Positions 30,704-39,520 of a stretch of 64,000 nt of DNA are shown here, in pieces. A program made the position numbers and the translations under genes. This DNA is from an uncultured Luminiphilus sp. (GTDB lineage Bacteria; Pseudomonadota; Gammaproteobacteria; Pseudomonadales; Halieaceae): positions 62,001-126,000 of the forward strand of contig CALSMP010000001.1 of the NCBI GenBank assembly GCA_943787485.1. The letters are read 5' to 3'. The notes beneath the pieces are model-generated. The model was not told the DNA's origin and did no database searches. It worked only from the letters and a program-made list of their open reading frames with translations. The first letter of the stretch is position 1, and every line of letters begins with the position of its first letter.

Positions 30704-30760
30704 CCCCTGACTCGCATTGCGCTACACTTCACGCACTACTCACTACCTAGCAGTTACGCC

Positions 30761-31114
30761 ATGACGGTTGTTGAAGCTTTTGACCCCAGTGAAATTCGCC
30801 TGACCGACAACGCGGTCAAGAAGGTGTCGTCGTTGGTGGAAGACGAGGGCAACCCGAACCTCAAGCTCAGAATTTATATCACCGGCGGTGGCTGTTCGGG
30901 GTTTCAGTACGGTTTTACCTTTGACGAGGCCACCGCTGAGGACGATTGGGTGGTCGAGCGCGACGGTGTGACCGCGCTAGTGGATGCCATGTCCTATCAG
31001 TATTTGATGGGCTCGGAGGTGGATTACACCGAAGGTCTTGAGGGCGCGCGCTTTGTAGTCAATAACCCCAACGCTACCACTACGTGTGGCTGCGGCGCGT
31101 CCTTCTCCATTTAG
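30761..31114 (+). CDS. erpA: Iron-sulfur insertion protein ErpA (A-type carrier)
   Basis: A 117-residue A-type Fe-S carrier. The three conserved cysteines are present: one in [13 protein letters not shown] and two in [10 protein letters not shown] at the C-terminus. Such proteins hand Fe-S clusters to apo-enzymes, for example those of isoprenoid synthesis. It ends 4 bp inside the convergent anmK gene end. Confidence 0.94.
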   Translation: MTVVEAFDPSEIRLTDNAVKKVSSLVEDEGNPNLKLRIYITGGGCSGFQYGFTFDEATAEDDWVVERDGVTALVDAMSYQYLMGSEVDYTEGLEGARFVVNNPNATTTCGCGASFSI

Positions 31115-32217
31115 GCGTGGTAAACAGCTCCAAGCACTCGCGTCCCCGATGCACCGGTGACCGCGGGCTCATTGCCTGATTTTCCCTCCAGTCGCCGCGC
31201 CGCAAGCCACGCAAAACAAACTGCTTCAACCCAATCGGGGTGAATCCCCAGCGGCTCGGTGGTGGTCACCGTAGTACCGGGCATCAGTGATGCAAGCCGC
31301 GCCAGCAGGGCGCCGTTGTGAGCACCCCCCCCACACACCGCCAATTGTTCTGGCCGATCGGCTCCAAGTGCCTCTGCGACCGTTTGAGCAGTGAGTTCAA
31401 GAAGCGTTCGCTGCACGTCCTGAGGCGCCGGTACAGTAGTGAGGGCACTGAGATGTTGTTCAAGCCAGGTGGCGCTGAAGTAATCGGGCCCCGTGCTCTT
31501 GGGGGGTGTTAGAGAAAAGAACGGGTCGGCAAGGAGTCGGCTCATCAGGGGTGGGTCGATAGCGCCCGTCATGGCCCAGACACCGTCACGATCAAAGGGC
31601 GTCTGTTGGTGTCGCTGCGTCCAGAGATCCATAAGCGTGTTTCCCGGACCCGTATCAAAGCCAAGGACTGGCTCGGCGTCCGTCAAGAGCGAGACGTTGG
31701 CGATACCGCCGACGTTCAAGACCGCCAGCGCGCTCCCGGGTCTGCCGAACACGGCGCGATGAAAGCCGGGTGCCAGTGGTGCGCCCTGGCCGCCGGCGGC
31801 CATGTCTCGTCGACGGAAATCGGCCACGGTGGTAATGCCGGTCAATTCGGCGATCCGATTCGGATCCCCAATTTGCAGAGTAAACGGATGAGACCCCTCG
31901 GGATGGTGACGCAGGGTTTGACCATGGCTGCCAATAGCGCGCACCGATTGGCGATCAATCCCCGCTTCCTCAATCACTCGGAGTGCGGCCTCGGCAAAGC
32001 AGGATGCCAGCGCTTGATCAAGGATTCCCATTCTGGTGAGTTCTTCGCCTCCGGCGATCGTCAGCGCTTGGATCGCGGCCCGCGTGCTATCGCTGTAGGG
32101 GGCGAAGTGGGTGGCCACCAGTGTGGGTTTGCCCCCGGTGAACTCGATGACGACGGCATCGGTGCCATCAGCACTGGTACCTGACATCAGCCCGACGTAA
32201 TAGTCGCCCGAGGTCAC
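31111..32217 (-). CDS. anmK: Anhydro-N-acetylmuramic acid kinase
   Basis: A 368-residue sugar kinase of the ASKHA fold that phosphorylates anhMurNAc during cell-wall recycling. Key segments: [65 protein letters not shown] and [14 protein letters not shown]. Its ATG overlaps the stop of the upstream M23 peptidase gene (ATGA). Together with nagZ nearby it gives two steps of peptidoglycan recycling. Confidence 0.95.
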   Translation of the reverse strand: MTSGDYYVGLMSGTSADGTDAVVIEFTGGKPTLVATHFAPYSDSTRAAIQALTIAGGEELTRMGILDQALASCFAEAALRVIEEAGIDRQSVRAIGSHGQTLRHHPEGSHPFTLQIGDPNRIAELTGITTVADFRRRDMAAGGQGAPLAPGFHRAVFGRPGSALAVLNVGGIANVSLLTDAEPVLGFDTGPGNTLMDLWTQRHQQTPFDRDGVWAMTGAIDPPLMSRLLADPFFSLTPPKSTGPDYFSATWLEQHLSALTTVPAPQDVQRTLLELTAQTVAEALGADRPEQLAVCGGGAHNGALLARLASLMPGTTVTTTEPLGIHPDWVEAVCFAWLAARRLEGKSGNEPAVTGASGTRVLGAVYHA

Positions 32218-33653
32218 TGTCCGGACGACCCGCCTTGAACTGCGGCGCTGGCGAGGTTCTGGGTGTTTTTAAGCGATGCCAGTTGCTGTTCCGGGCGGGC
32301 CACCGTCCGCATAAACCGGGGCAACTCGGAGTCGGGCAAAGACTTCGCTTTGGGCAGCGACTTGTGGACGCTGCGGGGATTGCGATGCACGCCGTTGACC
32401 AGAAATTCATAGTGTAGGTGGGGTCCCGTCGCCGATCCTGTCGATCCTACGGTGCCAATAACGTCTCCCTGTTTCACGCGCTCCCCGGTGTTAACCCGTC
32501 GCTTATGCAGATGCAGGTAGTGGGTTTTGTAGCTTTCGCCGTGCTGAATAAACACGTAGTTACCATTGGGTCGCGTGTAGCCGGCTTCAACCACCCGGCC
32601 GTCTCCGGCGGCGTAGACCGGGGTACCGGTAGGTGCAGCATAGTCGGTGCCCCGGTGCGGTCGTTTGGTCTTGTAAATGGGATGGAGTCGGTTTGGGTTA
32701 AAGTTGGAGCTCACCCGCGTGAAGTCGAGCGGAGCTTTCAGGAAGGCCTTGCGCATGCTGACGCCGGCTTCGTTGTAGTAATTTTTGTCGCCGTGGGTGT
32801 CGGTATAGCGGTAGGCCTGAAAGGTCTCGCCTTTATTGGTGAAAGCGGCGGCGATAATCTCTCCATCGGCGTATTTTTCGCCGTCGATCCACGCTTCCTC
32901 GTAGACCAATTCGATAGTGTCGCCGACCCGCGGGTCGAGGGCGAAGTCGATGACACCACCAAAAATACCGGCGAGATCCATGATCACTTTGTGCGACAGA
33001 CCGGCGTCTTGTCCGGCGATAAAGAGGGAGGACTTGATGCGCATGGTGGCGCTTTGCTCGAACACCTCGGGTTCACGTACCGTCACATCGGTGCGATAGT
33101 GCTCGTCTTCGCGGGTGAAGGTCGACCATTTCAGGGCCGATTCCCGATGCCTGACACGATAGAGCCCACCCTGGGCCGAGGTCTGAAAGCTGATGGTTTC
33201 CCCCGGATAAATCTTGCGCAGGGCGTTGCCACCGTCGGCTTTGGTGACCTGATAAACATCGCGATCGGAAAATCCGGCTCGGGCAAAGATCAATGACAGG
33301 TTGTCACCGTTGCGCACAAGCTCCTCGTGCCACGGTTGCTCGCTTGGGACAGGGGGTTTAGTTTGCTCCTTGGAACTGGCAAGAGATGCGTCACTGAGCG
33401 CTGTCGGTGGGATTTCTGATGTGTTGTTGACGGCGGATGAGCTTCCGGTGAGATGTTCAGGTGTTGTCTCGCGATCATCGCCTCCCACGCCGAGTAATAG
33501 AGCCAGCGAGACGGCGACCACCGTCGCTGCCACCCATTGGTTCCGCCAGAACCGGCTGCGCAAAAACCCTAAAAGCGACACCTTGTTGGAGGCTTCGAAC
33601 GGGGTCGCGCCTCTTGGGCGCACGTTGGGTCGGGATTTAAACAGTGCCATCAC
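32214..33653 (-). CDS. M23-family peptidoglycan endopeptidase (MepM-like)
   Basis: A 479-residue envelope peptidase. One N-terminal membrane anchor (VAATVVAVSLALLLGVGG, ~residues 41-58), a LysM/OapA-like region (HEELVRNGDNLSLIFARAGF), then a C-terminal zinc LytM domain with HRGTDYAAPTGTPVYAAGDG, THYLHLHKR and GPHLHYEFLVNG. The metal ligands H...D and HxH are intact, so it should cut peptide cross-links to allow wall growth. It overlaps anmK by 4 bp, so the pair is an operon. Two ATGs are adjacent at the start (33653 and 33650). Confidence 0.93.
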   Translation of the reverse strand: MMALFKSRPNVRPRGATPFEASNKVSLLGFLRSRFWRNQWVAATVVAVSLALLLGVGGDDRETTPEHLTGSSSAVNNTSEIPPTALSDASLASSKEQTKPPVPSEQPWHEELVRNGDNLSLIFARAGFSDRDVYQVTKADGGNALRKIYPGETISFQTSAQGGLYRVRHRESALKWSTFTREDEHYRTDVTVREPEVFEQSATMRIKSSLFIAGQDAGLSHKVIMDLAGIFGGVIDFALDPRVGDTIELVYEEAWIDGEKYADGEIIAAAFTNKGETFQAYRYTDTHGDKNYYNEAGVSMRKAFLKAPLDFTRVSSNFNPNRLHPIYKTKRPHRGTDYAAPTGTPVYAAGDGRVVEAGYTRPNGNYVFIQHGESYKTHYLHLHKRRVNTGERVKQGDVIGTVGSTGSATGPHLHYEFLVNGVHRNPRSVHKSLPKAKSLPDSELPRFMRTVARPEQQLASLKNTQNLASAAVQGGSSGQ

Positions 33654-33923
33654 CCGGCTGAAATCGTCGCATGTGGTAGTGCATTATACGCGCAAGCGGC
33701 CGGGGCAGAATGGTCAAAATAAGGATTCAAACGGGCTGCTCTTTACTATAAGGGCATTTCTTCCTGACAAGGGCGTTTTTACGGTTGCTTACACCACACT
33801 GCTTATAGCAGTTTGGCCGACTCAGCGCCGGCAGCCTTGAAGCGGGGTTTTGACCCACAGAGCGGGCAACCTGTGGGCTTCTGAGCTACACTGCGCGTTT
33901 TGGCGATCAGTAGCTTAACCGTT
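33654..33923. promoter_or_regulatory. Divergent intergenic region between mepM-like and tyrS
   Basis: A 270 bp gap holding the promoters of both genes. A CCACAG/CTGTGG stem with a 10-base loop at about 33851-33872 and a CTGCT/AGCAG hairpin at about 33798-33810 are visible upstream of tyrS. No T-box features were found, as expected outside Gram-positives. No promoter box is clear enough to place. Confidence 0.35.
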
Positions 33924-35231
33924 ATGTCCAGTGCGTTATTACAAGATCTGCGTGCCCGGGGTTTGGTGTTCCAAATTGCAGGGGAGGAGGCGTTCGAAGC
34001 CTGGCTCGAAGGCGGGTCTCGCACCCTGTACTGTGGCTTTGATCCGACGGCGGACAGTTTGCACATCGGGTCCCTGGTACCGCTGCTCATGCTCCGGCGG
34101 TTCCAGCTGGCGGGCCATCGACCGCTAGCGCTTGTGGGTGGGGCAACCGGGTTGATTGGGGATCCCAGTTTTAAAGCCGCTGAGCGCCAGCTGAATACTC
34201 TCGAGGTGGTAGAGGGCTGGGTCGACAAACTCAAAGCGCAGGTGAGTCAATTTATTGATTTCGAGGGCGAGCATCTACAGGACGGCACCGCGGCCCTGGT
34301 CGTCAATAACCTCGACTGGACCCAGGGTGTGGACGTGCTGACCTTCCTGCGGGATGTTGGCAAGCACTTTTCGATCAATGCCATGATCCAGAAAGAGTCA
34401 GTGAAGCAGCGTATTGAGCGCGAAGGTGCGGGCATCAGTTTTACCGAGTTCACCTATATGATCCTGCAGTCCTATGACTTCTCCGAACTGTATCGGCAAT
34501 ACGATTGCGGGCTGCAGATCGGTGGGTCGGATCAATGGGGCAACATCACCGGCGGAATTGACCTCACCCGACGTTTACACGGGGGCCAAACCTTTGGCCT
34601 GACAATGCCGCTGGTAACAAAGGCCGATGGCACCAAGTTTGGTAAAACCGAATCGGGGACGATTTGGCTCGATGCCGGAAAAACCTCGCCCTACGCGTTC
34701 TATCAATTCTGGTTGAACACGGCGGATGCGGACGTCTATCAATTTTTACGCTACTTCACGTTCCTCCCTGTCGACCAGATTGATCAGATCGAAGCGGATG
34801 ACAAGGCGAGAGAAGGGCGGCCCGAAGCGCAGCGCATCCTCGCCAAGGAAGTGACAGCGCTGGTGCACGGCGTGGACGGACTTGCCGCAGCGCAGCGCAT
34901 CACCGAGGCGCTTTTTGCCGGGGATGCTTCCGGGCTCGGCGCGGCCGACCTCGAGCAACTGGCACAGGATGGCTTGCCCACGTCGACCCTTGATCTCGGG
35001 CATGCGCCGCCTACCTTGAGCCAATTGCTCAGCGAGTCAGGTATGGTGTCGTCGGGCAAGCAGGTGAAGGACGCGTTGAAAAATAAGGCGGTCTTTATCA
35101 ACGGCCACGCGGTGGAGGGCGAACCTTCGGTGGCGGTAAGCGAGTGCTTCTCGCGCGCAACAGCCTTGTATGATCGGTACTGGATCGTACGGCTTGGTAA
35201 AAAGAAGTACCATTTGTTTACCGTGGCCTGA
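33924..35231 (+). CDS. tyrS: Tyrosyl-tRNA synthetase
   Basis: A 435-residue class I synthetase. HIGH-type motif is HIGSLVPLLML; the KMSKS-type motif is KFGKTESGTIWL; GFDPTADSLHIG and QIGGSDQWGNI form the tyrosine pocket. A C-terminal S4-like RNA-binding domain (GKQVKDALKNKAVFINGHAV) is complete. ATG 33924 (MSSALLQDLRARG) fits the family better than the upstream TTG. Confidence 0.96.
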   Translation: MSSALLQDLRARGLVFQIAGEEAFEAWLEGGSRTLYCGFDPTADSLHIGSLVPLLMLRRFQLAGHRPLALVGGATGLIGDPSFKAAERQLNTLEVVEGWVDKLKAQVSQFIDFEGEHLQDGTAALVVNNLDWTQGVDVLTFLRDVGKHFSINAMIQKESVKQRIEREGAGISFTEFTYMILQSYDFSELYRQYDCGLQIGGSDQWGNITGGIDLTRRLHGGQTFGLTMPLVTKADGTKFGKTESGTIWLDAGKTSPYAFYQFWLNTADADVYQFLRYFTFLPVDQIDQIEADDKAREGRPEAQRILAKEVTALVHGVDGLAAAQRITEALFAGDASGLGAADLEQLAQDGLPTSTLDLGHAPPTLSQLLSESGMVSSGKQVKDALKNKAVFINGHAVEGEPSVAVSECFSRATALYDRYWIVRLGKKKYHLFTVA

Positions 35232-35385
35232 GGTGAACAAACACCTTCCGGCGTGACGCCAAGATCTAACGCGTTTTTCATGGGGAACGTCATGACAGGG
35301 AATTTGCGGCTACGATGCTTTGAGATTACCGCCACGCTCGAGCCGGGTGCTCAGATCGAGCGTGGTAACTTCAGGCAGCTTTTTG

Positions 35386-36111
35386 ATGTCATCACCTGAG
35401 TCTCGCGAGAACGCTTGCCCCAAAAACGCTTGTCCTGAAGACATAGCTACCTTCAACGGCCTGCATGAGGAACTTTTGACGGCCGCAGCGGTACTCGATG
35501 ATCTCGATCCCGCGATAACTGTTTTTGGCAGCGCGCGCATCAAACCCCATGATTCGGAATATGCGCTAGCACGCGCGATTGGCCACGGCCTCGGATTAGC
35601 CAAAGTCCCTGTTATCACGGGGGGCGGGCCGGGCATCATGGAAGCCGCCAACCGCGGCGCCCAAGAAGCCGGTGGGCTTTCGGTGGGGCTCAAGATTTCA
35701 CTGCCGAGAGAGCAGCAAGAGAATGCGTATCTGGATCGTCGCGCCGAGTTTCGTTACTTCATGTCGCGCAAGTTCATGTTGACGCGTTACAGCTATGGTT
35801 TTGTCGTGTTCCCTGGTGGCTTTGGTACCCTCGACGAGCTCTTTGAGTTGCTGGTGTTGTACAACACCGACCGCGCCGAGCGTCGTCCCATCGTCTTGGT
35901 GGGCACCACGTTCTGGCGAGACTTGCTCACCTGGATAATGGACTTTCAGGGCGGGCGCGAATTTATCGACTCCGATGACCTAGGTGAGCTCACCGTTATC
36001 GACCATCCCGAGGAGGCACTTGCTGTCCTGTTGGGCAGCGAGCGAGCCCGAGCTGCTAAGGAAAAAACGCTGCCTGCCTCTTACACGCAACCCTCGGGCG
36101 AGGGCGTGTAA
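35386..36111 (+). CDS. LOG-family protein (nucleotide 5'-monophosphate phosphoribohydrolase-like)
   Basis: A 241-residue Rossmann-fold protein. The LOG signatures are VITGGGPGIMEAANRGA and the catalytic FPGGFGTLDELFEL; SRKFMLTRYSYGFV and ADIVLVG-type strands are as in the family. Members release bases from nucleoside monophosphates, as in cytokinin activation and in PpnN-type enzymes. ATG 35386 was chosen at the start of the family-like sequence. Its stop codon shares one base with the nagZ ATG. Confidence 0.87.
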   Translation: MSSPESRENACPKNACPEDIATFNGLHEELLTAAAVLDDLDPAITVFGSARIKPHDSEYALARAIGHGLGLAKVPVITGGGPGIMEAANRGAQEAGGLSVGLKISLPREQQENAYLDRRAEFRYFMSRKFMLTRYSYGFVVFPGGFGTLDELFELLVLYNTDRAERRPIVLVGTTFWRDLLTWIMDFQGGREFIDSDDLGELTVIDHPEEALAVLLGSERARAAKEKTLPASYTQPSGEGV

Positions 36112-37142
36112 TGCTGCCCGCTATTTTTGGCCTTGCGGGGCCGGTGCTCACCGAGCAGGAGCGGGCACTGTTTCAGCGGGTTAATCCGTTGGGGTTCATT
36201 GTGTTCGCCCGCAATATCGAGAGCCGCAAGCAGCTTGGCGCGTTGACTCGAGAGCTGCGTGAGGTGACCGGTCGAGACAATCTGCCAATCCTGATCGATC
36301 AGGAGGGCGGGCGAGTGGCAAGGCTCGGTCCCCCTGAGTGGCTGTCCTGGCCTCCCGCGCAGGTGTTTGCCGAGGCTTATCGGCGGGATCCCGAGCGTGC
36401 TTGCCGCGCCACAGCGTGCAACTTTGAAGCCTTGGGTCTTGAGCTGGCCGAAATCGGCATAACCGTGGATTGTGCCCCCGTGCTCGATCTTCCCCAGCCC
36501 GGAGCTCACGACATCATCGGGGATCGTGCTTTTGGCAGCGATGTTGAGGCGATTATTGCGCTGGGCAGGGTCGCGCTTGAGGGACTTGCACGAGCCGGCA
36601 TTGTCGGTGTGATCAAACATATTCCGGGGCACGGGCGGGCTGGGGCTGACAGCCACGTCGCCCTTCCTGAGGTGACAACAGGTCTTGATGAGCTGGCGCT
36701 AGACCTCGCGCCGTTCAAAGCTCTGGCTGATGCGCCCATGGCGATGACGGCACATATCCGTTACACCGCATGGGATCCGAAGCACTGCGCAACACTTTCA
36801 CCGACCATTATCAAGGACATCATTCGCGGTGAGATCGGTTTTGACGGCCTTTTGATGTCTGATGACCTCGATATGAAAGCCCTCGAGGGCTCGGTACCGG
36901 CGCTGGGACGTGAGGCAATCTTGGCCGGTTGTGATGTCGCCCTCAATTGTTGGGGCAAGTTAGAGGATATGTGCGGTCTTGCGGAGCAGCTGCCCGCGGC
37001 AACGGATGAGTGTCGTCGGCGACTTGACGCAGCGATGGACTCGAGAGTCGCATTCTTGGGTTACCCCAACGAGTTAGCGCAGCGGCAACAGGCATTGCTT
37101 GCGGAGCGGGAACAGCTGCTTCGCGCGCTGCACAAGGTCTAG
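36111..37142 (+). CDS. nagZ: Beta-N-acetylhexosaminidase (GH3)
   Basis: A 343-residue cytosolic enzyme of peptidoglycan recycling that removes GlcNAc from anhydro-muropeptides. Family motifs: FGLAGPVLTEQERALFQRVN, DQEGGRVARLGP, the catalytic KHIPGHGRAGADSHVALP and LMSDDLDMKAL. It overlaps the LOG gene by one base. With anmK 4 kb away it supports an active recycling pathway. Confidence 0.95.
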   Translation: MLPAIFGLAGPVLTEQERALFQRVNPLGFIVFARNIESRKQLGALTRELREVTGRDNLPILIDQEGGRVARLGPPEWLSWPPAQVFAEAYRRDPERACRATACNFEALGLELAEIGITVDCAPVLDLPQPGAHDIIGDRAFGSDVEAIIALGRVALEGLARAGIVGVIKHIPGHGRAGADSHVALPEVTTGLDELALDLAPFKALADAPMAMTAHIRYTAWDPKHCATLSPTIIKDIIRGEIGFDGLLMSDDLDMKALEGSVPALGREAILAGCDVALNCWGKLEDMCGLAEQLPAATDECRRRLDAAMDSRVAFLGYPNELAQRQQALLAEREQLLRALHKV

Positions 37143-37233
37143 ACAATCTTATTCGTGATTGAATTGTTAATTGAGCCGGTATTGACGTACTGTTTTGCAA
37201 TCTAAGAACGAGAGTATGCGCGAGAGGTCAAGG

Positions 37234-37503
37234 ATGCGTGTTGAAAGAAATTATCCCGTGGCGATAGGCGCGCTGATGATTGCCCTAGGGCTTGCGGGCT
37301 GTGCCGAGACGCCAACGTCGATGGCCCCATCGGTGGAGGTCACCCAGTGCATAGACCCCCGCCCCATGGTCTGCACCATGGAATACAGACCCGTGTGTGC
37401 CAGTTTAAAGGCTGGCGGCACGGCGACTTATCCGTCGGGCTGCAATGCCTGTGCTGATGTCGCGGTAGCGAGTTGGGTCGAATCCCCCTGTGAGGAAGAA
37501 TAG
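37234..37503 (+). CDS. Small Kazal-like lipoprotein
   Basis: An 89-residue secreted protein. The start ATG 37234 follows gagaggtcaagg. The lipobox is IALGLAGCAE. The mature part has six cysteines in a Kazal-like arrangement: QCIDPRPMVCTMEYRPVC, then YPSGCNACADV, ending SWVESPCEEE. Kazal domains often inhibit serine proteases; an inhibitor role here is inference. It is one base away from the symporter gene, so they are likely co-transcribed. Confidence 0.72.
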   Translation: MRVERNYPVAIGALMIALGLAGCAETPTSMAPSVEVTQCIDPRPMVCTMEYRPVCASLKAGGTATYPSGCNACADVAVASWVESPCEEE

Positions 37504-38859
37504 ATGTCGTTAACGAATCGAATCTTAGTTGCCATGGCCGCGGGGATCGTCCTGGGGTCAGGGATTGAATTATTGCTTGGCTCGCTATCACCCGAGAGCA
37601 GGGTCGCTGGTGTTATTAATGACTACCTGATTTTTGGTTTGTTTGACGTGCTTGGGCGGATCTTTATCGCCTCCCTGAAGCTGCTGGTGGTGCCCTTGGT
37701 TATGGTGTCACTCATTTGCGGCATGACGTCTTTGGGCAGCAGTGCGCGCATGGGTGCCATCGCTGGACGCACGATAGGCTTGTATCTCCTGACTACTTGT
37801 GTGGCGGTATCGTTGGGCCTGTTGGGTGCGACTCTGCTGGGCCCGGGCAACGGCCTGTCGATCGAGGCGGCGTCGGCGTATCAGGCGAAAACACCGCCGC
37901 CCCTGACCGATGTGTTGGTCAATATCTTCCCGTCAAATCCTTTTTCGGCGATGGCCAAGGGCGAGATGCTCCAGGTGATTGTCTTTGCGCTATTGGTGGG
38001 TTTTGCCCTCACCCGCGCGGGGGAGGCGGGCCAGCGCATCGCCAGCTGGTTTCGGGATATGGAAGTCGTGGTCATGAGGATGGTTGGCGTCATGATCGAG
38101 CTGGCCCCCTGGGGCGTTTTTGCGCTGCTGGTAAAACTGTTTGCCACCATGGGATTCAGCACCATTGCCAATTTGGCGGCGTATTTTCTGACCTTATCGG
38201 GGCTGCTTATTTTCCACGGTATTGTGGTGTATTCGCTGCTCTTGAAAACAACCACCGGACTCAACCCTGGATTGCTTCGCGCCAAGATGCGCCGGGTGTG
38301 GGCATTTGCTTTTTCTACGGCATCCTCCGGTGCAACCCTGCCGATTACTCTGCGCACGGTAGAAACCCGTTTGGGTGTGCCTAAAAGCGTTGCCGGTTTT
38401 GCCGTCCCGCTTGGTGCCACCATCAATATGGATGGCACTGCCATTATGCAGGGTGTCGCCACGGTGTTTATCGCTCAGGTGTATGGCATTGACCTTACCG
38501 GGTCACAGCTTCTGATGGTAATACTCACCGCGACCTTGGCGTCGATAGGCACCGCGGCAGTCCCGGGGGTTGGCTTGATTACGCTGTCATTGGTACTGAC
38601 GCAAGCCGGGCTTCCGGTGGAGGGCATCGCGTTAATCATTGGTGTGGATCGCTTACTCGATATGATTCGAACGGCAGTCAATGTCACCGGTGACGCGACC
38701 GTTGCCACGATAGTCGCCTATAAAGAGGGGCAGCTCGACGTGGCTGTCTACAATGACCCCGATGCCGATCACGATGCCGATCAACCAGCGGCTAACGCAA
38801 CGACTGGCTCACCAACCAGCCCAACAGAAAAGCCAGCCGTATCTATGGAGAAGTCATGA
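37504..38859 (+). CDS. Dicarboxylate/amino acid:cation symporter (DAACS family)
   Basis: A 451-residue inner-membrane transporter with the GltP/DctA helical layout. Signature elements: the serine-rich hairpin FSTASSGATLPIT, NMDGTAIMQGVATVFIAQ, the second hairpin SIGTAAVPGVGL, and DRLLDMIRTAVNVTGD. These coordinate substrate and cation. The likely substrate is glutamate/aspartate or a C4-dicarboxylate; it cannot be fixed from the sequence. The charged tail is Asp/Ala/Pro-rich (DPDADHDADQPAAN). The stop overlaps the next ATG. Confidence 0.92.
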   Translation: MSLTNRILVAMAAGIVLGSGIELLLGSLSPESRVAGVINDYLIFGLFDVLGRIFIASLKLLVVPLVMVSLICGMTSLGSSARMGAIAGRTIGLYLLTTCVAVSLGLLGATLLGPGNGLSIEAASAYQAKTPPPLTDVLVNIFPSNPFSAMAKGEMLQVIVFALLVGFALTRAGEAGQRIASWFRDMEVVVMRMVGVMIELAPWGVFALLVKLFATMGFSTIANLAAYFLTLSGLLIFHGIVVYSLLLKTTTGLNPGLLRAKMRRVWAFAFSTASSGATLPITLRTVETRLGVPKSVAGFAVPLGATINMDGTAIMQGVATVFIAQVYGIDLTGSQLLMVILTATLASIGTAAVPGVGLITLSLVLTQAGLPVEGIALIIGVDRLLDMIRTAVNVTGDATVATIVAYKEGQLDVAVYNDPDADHDADQPAANATTGSPTSPTEKPAVSMEKS

Positions 38860-39506
38860 CTCTTGCCGTCACCGTTGTACCGGTAACGCCCTACCAGCAA
38901 AATTGTTCGGTGGTGAAATGCGAAACCACAGGTAAAGCCGCCATAGTTGATCCGGGGGGTGATATCGATCGCATTCTCGCCGCGGTTGAAAAAATGGGGG
39001 CGACGGTTGAGAAGATTTTGTTGACTCACGGTCACATGGACCATTGCGCTGCCAGTGACGTCTTGCGGCAACAGTTGGGTGTGCCTATCGAAGGTCCGGA
39101 ACAGGCGGACCGCTTCTGGATCGACAAGTTGCCCGAGTGGTGCCAAATGGCCAATTTCCCCCACGCGGATGCCTTCGAGCCCGATCGTTGGCTGAAGGAC
39201 GGTGAGACGGTGACGGTGGGTGAGGCGACGCTGCAGGTGATCCATTGCCCCGGGCACACCCCCGGGCACGTGGTGTTTGTGCACGCGCCCCACAAGATTG
39301 CCTGGGTGGGGGATGTGATCTTCGCGGGCTCCATTGGGCGGACTGACTTCCCAATGGGGGATCACGACACCTTAATCAGTTCCATTCGTGACAAACTGTT
39401 TCCCCTTGGGGACGACATGCAGTTCATTCCCGGTCACGGCCCCAACTCGACCTTCGGTCGAGAGCGAGCATCCAACCCTTTTGTGGCCGATACCCGCTTC
39501 GGTTGA
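38856..39506 (+). CDS. Metallo-beta-lactamase-fold hydrolase (GloB/YcbL-like)
   Basis: A 216-residue hydrolase. Metal-binding motif LTHGHMDHCAAS, third histidine in VIHCPGHTPGHVV, bridging aspartate in IAWVGDVIFAGSIGRTDF, last histidine in FIPGHGPNSTFGRE. It resembles the YcbL branch of glyoxalase II proteins, which open thioesters. It overlaps the symporter gene by 4 bp. Confidence 0.88.
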   Translation: MTLAVTVVPVTPYQQNCSVVKCETTGKAAIVDPGGDIDRILAAVEKMGATVEKILLTHGHMDHCAASDVLRQQLGVPIEGPEQADRFWIDKLPEWCQMANFPHADAFEPDRWLKDGETVTVGEATLQVIHCPGHTPGHVVFVHAPHKIAWVGDVIFAGSIGRTDFPMGDHDTLISSIRDKLFPLGDDMQFIPGHGPNSTFGRERASNPFVADTRFG

Positions 39507-39520
39507 TCGGTTCGGGAATT

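Noticed and set aside
32418..33296. A 292-codon open frame on the plus strand opposite the M23 peptidase gene
   Set aside because: The minus-strand frame has clear LytM and LysM motifs; the opposite frame has no family features and is a by-product of G+C-rich codon use.
33654..33923. T-box or other riboswitch upstream of tyrS
   Set aside because: Only simple hairpins are seen, with no T-box sequence or terminator/antiterminator pair; T-boxes are not expected in gammaproteobacteria.
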